From contig CM049316.1 in assembly GCA_026874595.1 (NCBI GenBank), forward strand, positions 66,984,676 through 67,048,675: a DNA stretch of 64,000 nucleotides, given 5' to 3'. The DNA comes from Sipunculus nudus (taxonomy: Eukaryota > Annelida > Sipuncula > Golfingiida > Sipunculidae). How positions within the stretch are numbered: the first letter of the stretch is position 1; each line of letters starts with the position of its first letter. Below are positions 9,940-21,197 of the stretch, piece after piece. The position numbers and the translations under genes are program-made. A model generated the notes under the pieces. That model was not told the DNA's origin, ran no database searches, and saw only the letters and a list, made by a program, of their open reading frames with translations.

Positions 9940-10795
9940 AAAACAGGTCGATGCAGGTGGCACCACAAAAACTGCATTTTCAAATATGAGTCATGTGACC
10001 AACATTTGCACAAAATTTTAAGATAATAGCTCCTGTCGTTTTGAGATTATTATGTCAGTGTGCTTACTTGGCCAAATGACTAAGTTGAAATTCCTGTAAC
10101 TCTGCCAAAATTCATCAAACCCAAACCATTTGAACAAACCTGAAAGAACTTCTCTGGGATTATTTTTGTGAAATATTGAACAATTTGGCCGATTAATTTC
10201 AGAGAAAAAGATTTTCTTATTTTTTAGCTTCCCCCACGTAAAATGTAAGTTAATGTAGGTGGTGCCACAAAACGCTCAATCCCACAATATTTGATATGTG
10301 ACAGATTTTGCATAACATTTTGGGATGCTGGCTCCTGCTATTCCTGAGAAATTATGGGTTAATGTACTGATGACCGATTGCCCTCGTACAGAAAAGGTTG
10401 ATGCAGGTGGCGGCGCCAATGCCTCAATTAATATATGAATCATGTGACCAATATTTGCATAAAATTTGGTGAAGATAGCTCCAGTTGTTTCTGATATTGT
10501 AATTTTAGTATTCTTTTAGGCCAAATGACTAAGTTTAGCTTCCTGTAACTAGGCCAAAATTCACCGAACAAAAAACCATTCGAACAAACTTGAGAGAGAT
10601 TGTTTCAGAGATTATTCCTGTGAAATATTGAACAATTTGACTGGACAATTTCGGAGATGGCAAAATCCGAGTTTTTTAGATGACTGATTTTTGCGTAACA
10701 TTTGGTGATGCTAGCTCCTGCCGTTTTTAAGATAGTATGGATTAAGGTACTGCCGACGGACGACGGGACGACGCCACACCATCTCATTAGCTCAC
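9940..10795. repeat. Dispersed repeat with internal half-units and GGCGCC/GGTGCC words
   Basis: At least three related sub-units (from about 9940, 10245 and 10395) share atgaatcatgtgacca, gatgctagctcctg and ccaaatgactaag phrases and a GGTGGCACCAC / GGTGGTGCCAC / GGCGGCGCC word. It ends near a gacggacgacgggacgac phrase at about 10755. This is the same family as 1-290, and it shares the palindromic word habit with 18290-19347 and 59164-60600. Confidence 0.6.
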
Positions 10796-10955
10796 AGGTT
10801 CGCTAAAAAACAATGGCGGTACAGTCTTCATCATTAAAGGAGCACTTTTTTCCCGCGAATTGAGCGCCCAATGTGGCGGCCGTTTTCGTTACCGCGTAAA
10901 GTTTCCGACAGGCATTTATCTTTGATGCATACTTGTTTCCGTTCGCCAGGGATTA

Positions 10956-11973
10956 CAGTGAAGTCTCGTTATAATAAACAGGTTTGAATCGCTGGCGCAG
11001 AAGCGGATCCAGGGGAGGGGTCCAGGGGATCCCAACCCCCCCCCCCCCCCCTTTCATCCGCTGCAAGCTTTTTTTTAAGGGTTTTGGGCAACATTTTGCG
11101 ATCTGGACCCCCTTTTCAAGACCAGGTGATCTTTTTTTAGGTTTTCAATAGTCTTTCGTTGGACCCCCCCCCCCCCCACCACAACTTTTCCTTAATCCTG
11201 GATCAGCCCCTGTGGCGACACTTGACCACTTGTCTACTGCCCTCAGAAAATGGTTGATGATGGTCTCAATAGTAGCCTTCTGATGTATTATTTTGTACTG
11301 GCAATCTTCAGCTTTTTGTGCAGCAGAAATTACAAGACGACGTCTCTTTGCTGGCGATTGATTCATCCTGAATATCGTAGCGCGATCCGTGTTGCGAGTC
11401 TAACAGTCTGAAGAGTCATCGGAGCTGATCCTATCATATTGACACCTAGTTTTACAAAGCTGCATTGTTCGGATAACGATGGCATGATTGTTTGGTTAAA
11501 CGTACCTATGGTATCTTTTTATTCTCAATTAATGAAGTATTTCACAAAGTTATTTACCCAACAATTTGACATCGATCTCACTAACTAATCAAGGAATGCG
11601 CGAGGTGTGAACACGGGTGCGCTCAAACAAAATGGGAAGTAAACGGCTGTGACATAGCCACTCGACCATGGCCAGCCTGGGTGTTAAAACCTGCATTGTG
11701 ATGTATTAATTAGCCGGCCATTGTCGGCTGGATTTAACAAAGATCAAACAATTTTGGAAACTCAGACCTGACCGCCGCCACTCTAGTTTGTAATAACGAT
11801 TCTGAGTATAGGAGCGAGGTTCATTTTGTTTCATGTAAGTCCATTCGTTTCCGGAACTCGAGTTTTCCGTTATATCGAAACCAATTTTAACTTTCTCTCG
11901 TACGTTCCCATGAGATTTGTCCGTAACTCGAGTCTTCCGTTGTGACGGACCCCGTTGTAACGAGACCCCACTG
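10956..11973 (-). mobile_element. Pogo/Tigger-like element, degenerate, with a nested MITE
   Basis: The termini are inverted: CAGTGAAGTCTCGTTATAA at 10956 and its counterpart CAGTGGGGTCTCGTTACAA read from 11973 on the minus strand (16 of 19 match). The left end abuts a TA (10954-10955), the usual pogo/Tc target; the right flank is AA, perhaps mutated. A minus-strand frame from 11366 (MNQSPAKRRRLV) is basic and might be transposase-derived, but it is short and enters the nested insertion. Sub-terminal aactcgagtcttccgtt phrases repeat near the right end. Confidence 0.55.
10998..11212. mobile_element. MITE nested in the pogo-like element, 5-bp target duplication
   Basis: The ends CAGAAGCGGATCCAGG and (minus strand from 11212) CAGGGGCTGATCCAGG are inverted repeats (13 of 16). 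TGGCG flanks both sides (10993-10997 and 11213-11217). The interior is dominated by C/G homopolymers. A sister copy lies at 12238-12417. Confidence 0.7.
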
Positions 11974-12237
11974 AATTCGTATACCCATGCATTGGCCGCA
12001 GATCGCCACGAATCCGTGGTCTCAAGCATCGGACCACAGGTGCGAAGCCGCGCTTTGTGTATGGTTTCAATCGTAAAAGACACTGACCCCGTTCCTTTTG
12101 GGTAGGTATGCGATCCATCATTGAATATCCGCTCGAGCTATTATCTGTTCAATCTGGTCCTGTGTTGTAAATAACTAAGCTTTTTTGACAAATCTACAAA
12201 ATCTTCTCGTATAAAAAGCTTGCACACTTTGGAAAAA

Positions 12238-12417
12238 GCCAATCCAAGGGGGGTCCAGGGGGTCCCTGTTTTTTAAGGTTGTTGACAAAATTGTTTGGGT
12301 TGCCCCCCCCCCCCTTTCCCCTTTTCAGGACTGAGGAAACTTTTTTGGGCTTTTCATTAGTCCTCCTGGGTTGGACCCCCCCCCACCTTTTTCCTATATC
12401 CTGGATCCTCCCCTGAT
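12238..12417. mobile_element. Second copy of the G/C-tract MITE
   Basis: It has the same plan as 10998-11212: a gggtccagggggtcc start, C-tracts, the phrase ctttt-cagga, and a ctggatcctcccctg end. The left terminus is degenerate, so the boundaries are approximate. Confidence 0.5.
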
Positions 12418-12550
12418 ATGGAAATCAGTTTTCCTGCCAGTGTTAATCACTGGCGTTAAGAGCATTTTCTTTTACATCTCCAGCGTTTTAGTTCTCCCAT
12501 TATAACACTTAGCCAACCTCAGTTGTTTCAGAGTCAATGCCCGTTGACCC

Positions 12551-12572
12551 GGGGGGGGGGGGGGGGGGGGGG
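12551..12572. repeat. G homopolymer, 22 bases
   Basis: An uninterrupted G run. Such runs can form quadruplexes and are prone to assembly length error. Confidence 0.95.
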
Positions 12573-12679
12573 TGGCTGCACAGTGAGGCCCACCATCTCA
12601 TAATACTTTAACTAATTCATTATCAAGGTTTTGCTACACTTTATGGAATATACTCTACATAATAACTTTGAAATGTCTA

Positions 12680-12785
12680 AAACTCCATGACGGGGCCCAG
12701 CGGTTGGAGCTGTCTGTTAAACACTGCAAGAAAAGTAAATTAAGAATGTAAGAGGAAGGGTTTGAACCCCCCCCCCCCTCGGGCC
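12680..12785. repeat. tRNA-derived SINE-like fragment
   Basis: A-box-like gggcccagcggttgga (about 12694-12709) and B-box GGTTTGAACCCC (about 12759-12770), then a C-run. The distance and lack of stems argue for a SINE head rather than a tRNA. Confidence 0.4.
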
Positions 12786-12799
12786 CGCTCAGCTTACTG

Positions 12800-15030
12800 A
12801 TCACGCAGTCACAGGATGTGTATAGTGTATTCTGGGAGACAAAAACACATTGAAGTTGGAAGTGCACTTTCAAAATATATTGACTCAACAGACTACACCT
12901 GTTTACATGAAATAATATACATTATATATCTTTTTCACAAAACAAAACCTGTTTCACATTTTGCACTAAAGGATAGGGGTAATTCCGCATTTGTAGCCGC
13001 ATTTGTATGTTTTGATCGAGGCATTCCATAATTACTCCCAAATGTCCACAGTATTTCTCTAAAACTATCGTACCACAGAAATTGACTGTGTTATCTAAAA
13101 ATGTCAACAGGTATTTAATATATATATAATTCCAAATTGCCTCAATTAATAATACACTTCAATTATCTTTCTAACACTATTGCTTAAAATTTAATGTAAA
13201 TGCATTTTTCAAAATACATATGAATTTGTTTAATATTGATTTTTATGTTTAAAAAGGGTATTGATATGTTTTGAAAGGGCAAAATGTAATTTAATGAGAC
13301 GTTGATGCGTGGGGGTTGGATCTGAACGTGGTACCCTTGGTGTCGTGTCTCTTGGGTCCAATGTAACATGCTATGTGCCACTTTGGCTTGTGTTTATAAT
13401 GGTTGTTTAAACTGAAATGAAGTTTATGTCAGAGGTCATTTGATGAACTGCACCTACATTTAATTACGTTTTATCTACATTCATAGACAAAGATACATCA
13501 AGAATGGACCGTCTTCATTCTTGATAAAGGTATTGCTCTATATAGATAAAACATTGTTTTGTTAGTAATTTATATATTATTTAATTAATATTTCCTCTAT
13601 TTATTATTTACCAATATTCAATGCTTACATTATTTACATTGTATTTGCAAATATATTCATGATTTGTTACATAATTTATTTGCAAATATTAATGATCTGG
13701 GCCCAACATAACTCCGCGTCACTGTGCATAAATACATTGTTCCATTATCCCAGACATGTAAATGAGCATAAGTTACACTCGAGGGGATATTAAGAAACCG
13801 CAAACTTAGCGAGTGTTTGCTCCCTCTTTAAAATGTGGGTTTTTTTTTAATTTTTGTCAGGCCTTATTTCCACTTCTCCTTGGGCGTGTTAATATTAAAA
13901 GTGATAGTAATCATTACTCCCCCTTATTATAAAGATTAGAACAATCCGACATTTTAAAAATGTCATTTTTGAAAGGTCTTTATATATTATAAACAAGTTA
14001 TTTTTTTCTGCTTACAAAATCCCATCTTATATACCATAAGGGTAGTATGGACACATAATTATACTTTTATGTTCTTTGACTTTGTGTTCAGTTTTTTATT
14101 GGAAATTTTTTCCAAAGTCAATATTATTAATATATGGAACGTCTGAAACATTTATGACGAGAGTGACACTCTACATCTGGGTTTAATTTATAGTTGTGAA
14201 CTTCCAAAGTCAAGATTAATAAATAGTAAACATCTTAAACATTTTGATAGACCACAGTTAAACCCTACAACTAGATTTGATTTATATCTGAGAATATTTT
14301 ACACCCTTTGATAAAATTACGTTTTTTTTATTCGACAGGGAAGTAATATTAAATATAATCAAGACCATCGGAAACGTTCCTTTAAAAAAATAACAATTTC
14401 GCATAAGAATAAGTGTTGTTTACACGAAAGAAATATTGCTTTACCTGTACATTTGATGTGTATGTCCTAACATGTGATACAATACATTAAAGTTACATAA
14501 ATATTTGTTATAATATGCTTATTTTCTCACGCTATCAATTCATTCTAGCTGAATACAACAGATTCCCAACAAATCCATCCTGACATATTCTCCCCAAATC
14601 AATTGTTTATACGTGGAACATTTCTGTGTGTGGGTAACGTTACACACAGTCCACGTTTGTCTGATTATTATATGAAGACTCCACGATCTTGCGTATGCGC
14701 CAAGACTCCCAATCAAGTAGAAAAAAAACAAGCAACTAGAAATACAGAAAAAAACACAGTTTGGGAGCTTAAAAAATTCTTTCTTTTGTGAAGTTGTGGA
14801 ATGATTGCAGATAACATAATATTTTAGGAAGAAAACACTTTAAAACGAATCGTCAAGCACAAGGTCAGCACACAGTGATTAGAACTTAAGGCATGTCAAT
14901 CAAAAATAACTATTTCTATACTATTTACTCATCTATTTGGACATCCATATGAAAACGTATGAATACTTTTCTTGTTCTTCTGTAGAGATAATTGCCGCCC
15001 AAGTGATGCCCATGGATAGCAAAGCCGTTG
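12800..15030. other. Long AT-rich stretch, no gene recognised
   Basis: Very AT-rich with T-runs and no convincing exons on either strand. A palindromic GTAACGTTAC lies near 14634-14643, and an NRF1-like TGCGTATGCGCC near 14692-14703. Neither can be tied to a transcript. The left end of the receptor gene's 3' untranslated region should lie just below 15036. Confidence 0.3.
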
Positions 15031-15035
15031 CTTTA

Positions 15036-16001
15036 TCAGCAGTTCCATTGAGCGCCGTACCTCCCAAAGGTGATCATATATACAGCTTCGTTTCGAAAGG
15101 CGGTACTTCCTACACAGTAAAGTATTATGTTTGCCGAATATGACAACAGATACCAACACTTGGTAAGCATCATAGTCAGGTAAATCCCATCCCACGATAC
15201 GTGTTTGTAGTAGACAATGAACACAGATGCGTACGGCACATGCGTGATCACATAAAACAGAGCGATGAGTAGCAAAAATCGCGTCACCCGACGGTCTTCC
15301 CGCATTCTTCTGGTTTCCTGTGGTGAACTTGCTGATGAGTGAAGTACGGCTCTTATAGTTAAAAGTGAGAGAACAAAAATTATAACACTAAAGGTGAGGA
15401 ACGTTATTACAGCGTACATAATGATCGCATAAGTAAAGTACATATTACTGTATCTTTTTGTAATGCAACAACCATACGTACAACTGTCAGTAGTTAACAC
15501 TGATACCGAGAATGCAGTACCTGCACATAATGTTACCATTGCAGATACTAAAATTAAGACATTTCTATAATTAGAAATCCAGACCGAGCGCAGAGGGAAA
15601 GCTATGACGATATAGCGACTGATGCTTATTAGCAGGACAATGAAACTTGATGTGTATAGAGTAGTTCCATTAAGACCGCAAAATATAACACACTGCGCAC
15701 GACCGGTGCCAAAATCACATAAGCAATAACCAAGCAAACTTAATGTATCTGATGCAGTTAAAGATATGACTAGAAGTCCATGAACGCTTGTCCTTGCTCT
15801 CTTGGAGTACAACAATACTGTCAGAGCAAAAATGTTCCCAATACATCCACTAATAATGGACACACGCGAGAAATACTTGTAGGTTGTATCTGCAAGACGC
15901 AGCATGTAGTCATCATCGGTTGGTGAAGTCGCCGAAATATTGCTGCTCTGATTTGAGGTCGTCATAGTAACACTGGATATGACGTCAGGAGTTGAATTCA
16001 T
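15036..16001 (-). CDS. Class A (rhodopsin-like) 7TM G-protein-coupled receptor
   Basis: A single exon of 321 residues on the minus strand. The first ATG is at 16001 (MNSTPDV); the open frame extends 18 bases further up only through a non-ATG codon. An acceptor (tttttgcag, AG at 16023-16022) lies just upstream, so the 5' UTR is spliced; a donor at 20301/20300 (ACAG then GTAAGA) is one candidate partner. The N-terminus has NST, NQS and NIS glycosylation sites. TM1 carries G55-N56, TM2 D85, TM3 ends in S128-R129-Y130 in place of DRY, cysteines at about 104/108 and 174-179 could form the TM3-ECL2 bond, TM6 has FYVITHVPY, and TM7 ends SANIILY in place of NPxxY. The C-tail is short (about 26 residues). 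It is probably a peptide-type receptor at the plasma membrane; the ligand is unknown. Confidence 0.85.
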   Translation of the reverse strand: MNSTPDVISSVTMTTSNQSSNISATSPTDDDYMLRLADTTYKYFSRVSIISGCIGNIFALTVLLYSKRARTSVHGLLVISLTASDTLSLLGYCLCDFGTGRAQCVIFCGLNGTTLYTSSFIVLLISISRYIVIAFPLRSVWISNYRNVLILVSAMVTLCAGTAFSVSVLTTDSCTYGCCITKRYSNMYFTYAIIMYAVITFLTFSVIIFVLSLLTIRAVLHSSASSPQETRRMREDRRVTRFLLLIALFYVITHVPYASVFIVYYKHVSWDGIYLTMMLTKCWYLLSYSANIILYCVGSTAFRNEAVYMITFGRYGAQWNC

Positions 16002-16029
16002 TTGAAACGTGGCCACCAAACCTGCAAAA

Positions 16030-16900
16030 AGTACACAATTTTATCCACAGTAGTTTGCATTCAAGCCAGATAAAAAAAATAATGTGTTCTAACTATAAAT
16101 GAAGCGAACAGGCTCAGTTTATAGTATATACTGAGATATCTTGCTAACACGACCATCTGCGGGACAAGTCAAAGCGATCATGTTAGCGAGAGGGTTATAT
16201 TGAACAATCAGTTTCTCGACTGGGCGATAAAATGAATTTTTTAACAAATAATAGTTTAATAATAACGTTTATTAAAGTTCACACGTAGCATGTAATTCAT
16301 ATGTTCATTTACAAGGGAACAAATTATTAGGATTAACATGGTATAATACGGATCAGGTCCATTGTACAGATTGCGTTACGCGGGGCGAAATCTATCGTGA
16401 ACTGTTTCTTCAAGTATTTTGATTCTTCAGCACTTTGATATGAAGATTATCTTCATTCGACTACCATAATCAAAACGGGGGGAAACGTATGTGTACATAT
16501 ACATATCTTTATCAAATCCCTTCATATAAAATTTTACCTGTGAGTATATATGTAATTTAAGCATGTTATGTCTATAAGGCATATACTTTCATGATATGTT
16601 CAAGTACTTTGTTTATGTCAACATGTATGTGTTATGTAATTGTATGCGTTTCATGTTTGTGACTGTTTACAAGATGTATTGTTATTGTTTCAATAAAAAG
16701 AATTTGTAGGGTCCTGTCAGGTAGTCAATCCGGCAACTTCTCAACCATCTTGGATGCCGTCTTGTCATGTATGATCCTTGTCAATGGCCACGTACGCTTC
16801 GGGGTATATTAATGAGGTTGATAATCACAATTTTTCTCATTAGGAAGGGCAAGTATACGGAAAAAAAGGAGAATGATCCTCATTTGTTGTTATATGACGG
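16030..16900. other. Upstream of the receptor exon; no gene recognised
   Basis: AT-rich, with an aataaa at about 16692. It is probably intron or 5' flank of the receptor gene. No further exon could be supported. Confidence 0.3.
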
Positions 16901-16922
16901 GGACTTGAGGTACACAAAGCAG

Positions 16923-17345
16923 TTACGAGATCTGCAACAGTTCTCCACAGTGGATGGTTTGTTTTAAATATTCGCTGGTGTCTAACACTGACACGCAGGC
17001 AACATCTGCGGCAGTGTCCATACGGGTCAGCATGTTGCGTAACACGAACTTTCTGCATCCACGTTTTACTGCCTCGATGATCCCTCGATTAAGTGCAAAA
17101 CAGATGTAGAATTGGGCGGTATAAAGTTGATTAAGATCACATCTGACAAGCCGAAATCCTTCTGAAGCACACAGGCGTTATCCTGTATCAGTGCCACATG
17201 TCGATCTAGACACCTATTCCCACCATTGAATGATAACGCTAATTCCTCGAAGAGAGAACCTGTCATTCAGGTCTTTTTGTTCCATCTGTAAGTCACAGGC
17301 AGATTGTGTGCCCTGATGTTCTTGAAACATCTAAGCTTCTCTGAG
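16923..17345 (-). pseudogene. Tigger/jerky-type DDE transposase fragment
   Basis: Read on the minus strand, the blocks RCFKN, LPVTYRWNKKT, SLFEELALSFN, HVALIQDNA, INFIPPNSTSVLHLIEG and GIIEAVKRG...FVLRNMLTRMD occur in the order of the catalytic core of Tigger/pogo DDE transposases (which have LPPNTTS...QPLDQGIIR). It is broken: a TGA stands where the family has tryptophan before MTGSLFEE (about 17267-17269), and a frame change falls near 17080 after the PPNSTS block. The IQDNA aspartate, the likely second catalytic acid, is retained. No TIRs were identified around it. Confidence 0.65.
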
Positions 17346-17410
17346 TAACATGTAAATTATGTTCGCCCGATGCCCCTACAGCATTGTCACACAGTGACAT
17401 GGTCTGGACA

Positions 17411-17570
17411 ATCGAGGGTGTAAAACGCTCGGCTCTCTCCGATTGCGACCAGGGTTTCATCCCCGGTGTGGCTATGTGAGTGGGTTGTGGTTGTAGTCCA
17501 AGGTCGGTGGTTTTCTCTGGGTTCTCCGGTTTCCATATCTCCTACAGACTACCGGACGCATTCATCCAAG
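17411..17570. repeat. SINE-like element
   Basis: A B-box-like GGTTTCATCCCC (about 17453-17464) is followed by a gtggttttctctgggttctc-type block, a phrase common in invertebrate SINE bodies. The A-box is not clear. The specific SINE family is not asserted. Confidence 0.4.
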
Positions 17571-17907
17571 CCATGGAGAGTGCTTTTTTTTAGTTAAAGT
17601 AACTATTTGTACAATCCATGTAAAATAAAAAAGTTTATTTATTTTAATAATTATATACACAGTGGCTACTACACATTTCACCCTCTCCCCTCATGGTCTT
17701 ATCGGTCAGGGCGCGAAAGAAAATCCATGTTGTTGACGTTCATCGGTGTGAAAGAGTTGATAACTTTTCCTTCCATTCAGTCACACCGGTCATGTTCATC
17801 AGATATCTCGCCAAAAGTGAAGTTATGTCGCTCCCGGAAAGTGACCACCCATATGACGCTTTGAAATCCGTATTATCGAGTCTTTGCGCATGGCAAGCAT
17901 GGCAAGC

Positions 17908-18075
17908 TTGACTCACTCGAGTCTGAGAAACACTCGTGTGCGGGTACCTGAAAATATAAAAGACAAATGTTGTATACTCGAATATGTTACTATCCATATC
18001 TAAAAATGATTGAAATACCAAAATTAATAAAGCAAGCATTGAAATGATGTACGAAACGTTAGCTAATCTAGAAAA
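17908..18075. repeat. Left member of a direct repeat pair flanking 18.1-19.35 kb
   Basis: Phrases ctcgagtc, cactcgtgtg, gggtacctg, aagacaaatgtt, atactcgaata and atgtacgaaac occur in the same order at about 19357-19525, with about 80 percent identity by eye. The pair brackets the element at 18290-19347. Confidence 0.75.
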
Positions 18076-18289
18076 CGGGCAGTTGACAAGCGACTACGTT
18101 TATCTGCCAAATCACAGAAGCATTGGTTAAGTAAGGCTTTGAATGTTCCTGACATGACATGACGCCAAATTTTTGGCATCAGTGATGCCATTTAAGCTCA
18201 TCATATATGTGCATTTTTCACCAAAAACAGATCTACAGATGGATACACAATGCAAAATTTCAGGCCGCGACACCAATACACTACCGAGA

Positions 18290-19347
18290 AAAAGTGCACA
18301 AAATATAATATAAAAACAGTACAGTAGGTGGCGCCACCTGTCTGATCTACATCAAAGCTATTCAAGTCGGAAAAACATGCAAAGTTTTAGGCTGATGCAT
18401 CCATCCACTCCTGAGATATGAACAATTTTACCCAAAGCAAACAGACAGGTGGACACCACGCAAAAACTATTGCAGATGGCGCCACCATTCTTGAATACAA
18501 GTGGGAGGTATCCAAGGTCTATGGATATACACACTTTCAGGCCAATCCGGCTAACCACTCCGGAGGAAGGACATAAGTGTATACTACAAAAACGGGAAGG
18601 TATGTGTCGCCTTCTGTCTGGTCACGAGATTACTCTTCATGATGAATGAACATGCCGAATTGTTTAACCTCTCCTGAGATGTTGAGCAATTTTCACAAAT
18701 GGCGCCATAGGTCTTGAGTACGAAATGGAGGTATCCAAGATCTATGGACATGCATATTTCAGGCCAATACAGCAAACTACTCCTGAAAAAGGCATCAATG
18801 TATTCTACGAAAATAGGAAAGTAGGTGGTGCCACCTCTCTGGTCATGAGAGAAAGCAAACGTACGGATGGACACCACGCAAAAACGATTGCAGATGGCGC
18901 CACTAGTCTTGGGTACAAGATGGAGGTATCCAGGATCGATGGACATGCACAGTTTCAGCCCGATACATTGAACCAATCACTAATACGAAAAATCGACAAA
19001 CGCATGGATGGATGCCACGCAAAAAAAATCATCGTAGGTGGCTCCAACAGGCTGAAGTACGAGATGGAGAGATCCAAGATCTATGAACATGCAAAATTTC
19101 AGCGCAATACATTGAACCACTCCTGAGATATGGGCTGTTATCAGTAAAACACCAAGATTCACACTGCACAAAAAATGCAGATGGAATTGATACGCACAAC
19201 TACATAGGTGAGCGAATAATTTTGCCGGGTTTCGGAGAGATCGGTTCAAGGGTATCAGAGGAGTTCTCCGGAAACGAACGCGGCGGCGGCGGAACCCGCG
19301 TTATAAACATAGTATCCGCAAAACTCTGTTTTTGCGGATGTTATTAC
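18290..19347 (-). mobile_element. Copy of the GTATCCGC-TIR element, reversed and diverged
   Basis: Read on the minus strand from 19347, it starts with a catccgcaaaa...gttttgcgga hairpin, then actatg, gggttccgccgcc and ttcgtttccggagaactcct, the same order as 59165-59255. It then has several units with catatctcaggagtggttca-type phrases and GGCGCC palindromic words (near 18327, 18477, 18697 and 18896, with variants at 18828 and 19038). It is non-coding; the left end is not defined precisely. Confidence 0.65.
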
Positions 19348-19356
19348 CTTGTTGAT

Positions 19357-19525
19357 TTTCCTTACTCGAGTCCAAGACACACTCGTGTGCTGGTACCTGG
19401 AAATATTAAAGACAAATGTTTTATACTCGAATATATAACTATTCAATTTGAAAATGATGGAAACACCATAATAAATAAAATAAAGATTAAAATAATGTAC
19501 GAAACTTCAGCTAATTTACCTTTTC
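19357..19525. repeat. Right member of the direct repeat pair
   Basis: Partner of 17908-18075 (see there). It directly adjoins the hairpin end of the reversed TIR element. Confidence 0.75.
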
Positions 19526-19529
19526 CTCG

Positions 19530-21190
19530 TAAATGGCCATGAAGCAGCATTTCGTTTCAGAATGACTTGAATTTGTGTCTTACGCCGCCGAACGAGTGAC
19601 GAGTTTCTTCTGACTGGTCCTAGGTACGCTCTGACCACAGCGCGTGATCTCCCGGTGACCTTCCACTCACATAGCGAATAGTTAGGCATAGCATAACCGC
19701 TGCTTATGGAGCGTATGCTGAGTCTCCGATTTCATGATGGGGAAGAGCTCCTTCGGCTTTCGACGCCATGATAAACCAATGGATCTAACATGCAGAACGA
19801 ACAGGTAAAACAATTGGGACCTTTCATACGTTCGGCCATCGGTAAATTGAGTTAAAGTTTGTCACGGTTTTATTGAACTGGGAATCCTCTGTGAGCGGCG
19901 GCAGTAGTGTTTAAAAAACATGTCTGATCAGCGGGGTCAGTGCCAGACTGGTGGTTGTAATTAATTTATAGAGCACCAAACTCACTGTTATATGTTCTAA
20001 GGCTCTTTACATAATACTAAGAAACTATAAAAGAAGATTTAAAAAAAAGGTTGCGTTGAAACCTTTCAAACTTACTAAAAAAATAGTTAAAAAGTACTAC
20101 AGTAAAAAAGAACAATAGATATTTAAGTATCAGTCAATAAGAATAACATTCAAACCAATTAATTAAAAAAATAAATGGATAATCAACGAAGTAATATTGT
20201 CAAAATAAATAACTTAATCCTCTATTTAAGGTTTCAAGCCAAATAAGTCGGAGCAATCAGTTAAACTTTAAGTTATCATTCCGAGTAAAAATGTCTTACC
20301 TGTAACGATCAACAGAGTATTTTTTGTCTCAGTACACTGTGGTCGACTTCGTACAGGTCTTCTCAGACTCTTCTCGCTTAGCCTGCCCACTATGCAATAA
20401 ACGTGGGAATCGTAGGTATGAAGTAAACCTTCATAGCTTTTTTGTCTGGCAAGAGCTCGGCTTATTACGAGGTATGATTAATGAGTGGTTCAGGCGCCAG
20501 TGCCATTGTTACCGTTCTTGGACGGGATCCATGTTTTTCCCAGCTGTTTTTCAGTCATTCTGTGCTAAAGCATCGTTCGTCCGGCAGTCCGTTAGCAAGC
20601 AAAGATCGTAAAAGTTGGACCTTAAATTTCTTTAAATAAGTTTGTAAACCATGAAACAAGTACAAATATTACATACATACATAACAAACATGAATTGTAC
20701 AGATACATAGAATTACATATATATAACAATACACAAAATGTAAACAGACATATCACTAGCTATTTAGTCACATTTAACCAAATTATCACTTCATCACAAA
20801 CATATTGACCCTGGGCAGGCAGAATTAAACGTATCAAATAAGATCCTTGCACAAAAAGCTACCAACAACACAGAACAAGTGTTCATAAATGTATCAGTCA
20901 GTCAAACTGCTGATGCTTAATATAGCTATATCAGATGAATTTCTATGGAAGTTAAACTAAGCTGTTCAAATGCGACATGTAATTTGGTGTTATTTATCTT
21001 TCCTCTTTTAGTTGCAATATTAAATTATATTATATTTTTTTAGTGTACATACCGAATCCATGAATCTTAGGTTTCTTCTTACAGCATGTTCTATAATAGC
21101 CTTGCCTGGGCTTTAATATTTATTTTTGCTACTAAAATGCCTAAAATGAAACGTGAATCCATGTACCGATAGGCATACCTCAGTGCTTAT
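19530..21190. other. No gene recognised; one possible minus-strand donor
   Basis: At 20301/20300 the minus strand has ACAG then GTAAGA, a good donor, in a less AT-rich patch (20300-20610). This could end a 5' UTR exon of the receptor gene at 15-16 kb, which needs an upstream exon. A gcataaccgctgcttatggag phrase near 19690 recurs near 55130. The rest is AT-rich filler. Confidence 0.25.
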
Positions 21191-21197
21191 CACTATG

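Noticed and set aside
11706-12121. Minus-strand open frames of 125 and 83 codons
   Set aside because: They overlap in different frames across the terminal region of the pogo-like element and have no transposase motifs.
12680-12785. tRNA gene
   Set aside because: A- and B-box-like words are present, but stems and the anticodon arm cannot be formed; also rejected for 6705-6805, 7235-7345 and 17411-17570.
17908-19525. Direct repeats as LTRs of a retroelement
   Set aside because: No primer-binding site, polypurine tract or gag/pol sense lies between them, and the interior is a TIR element.
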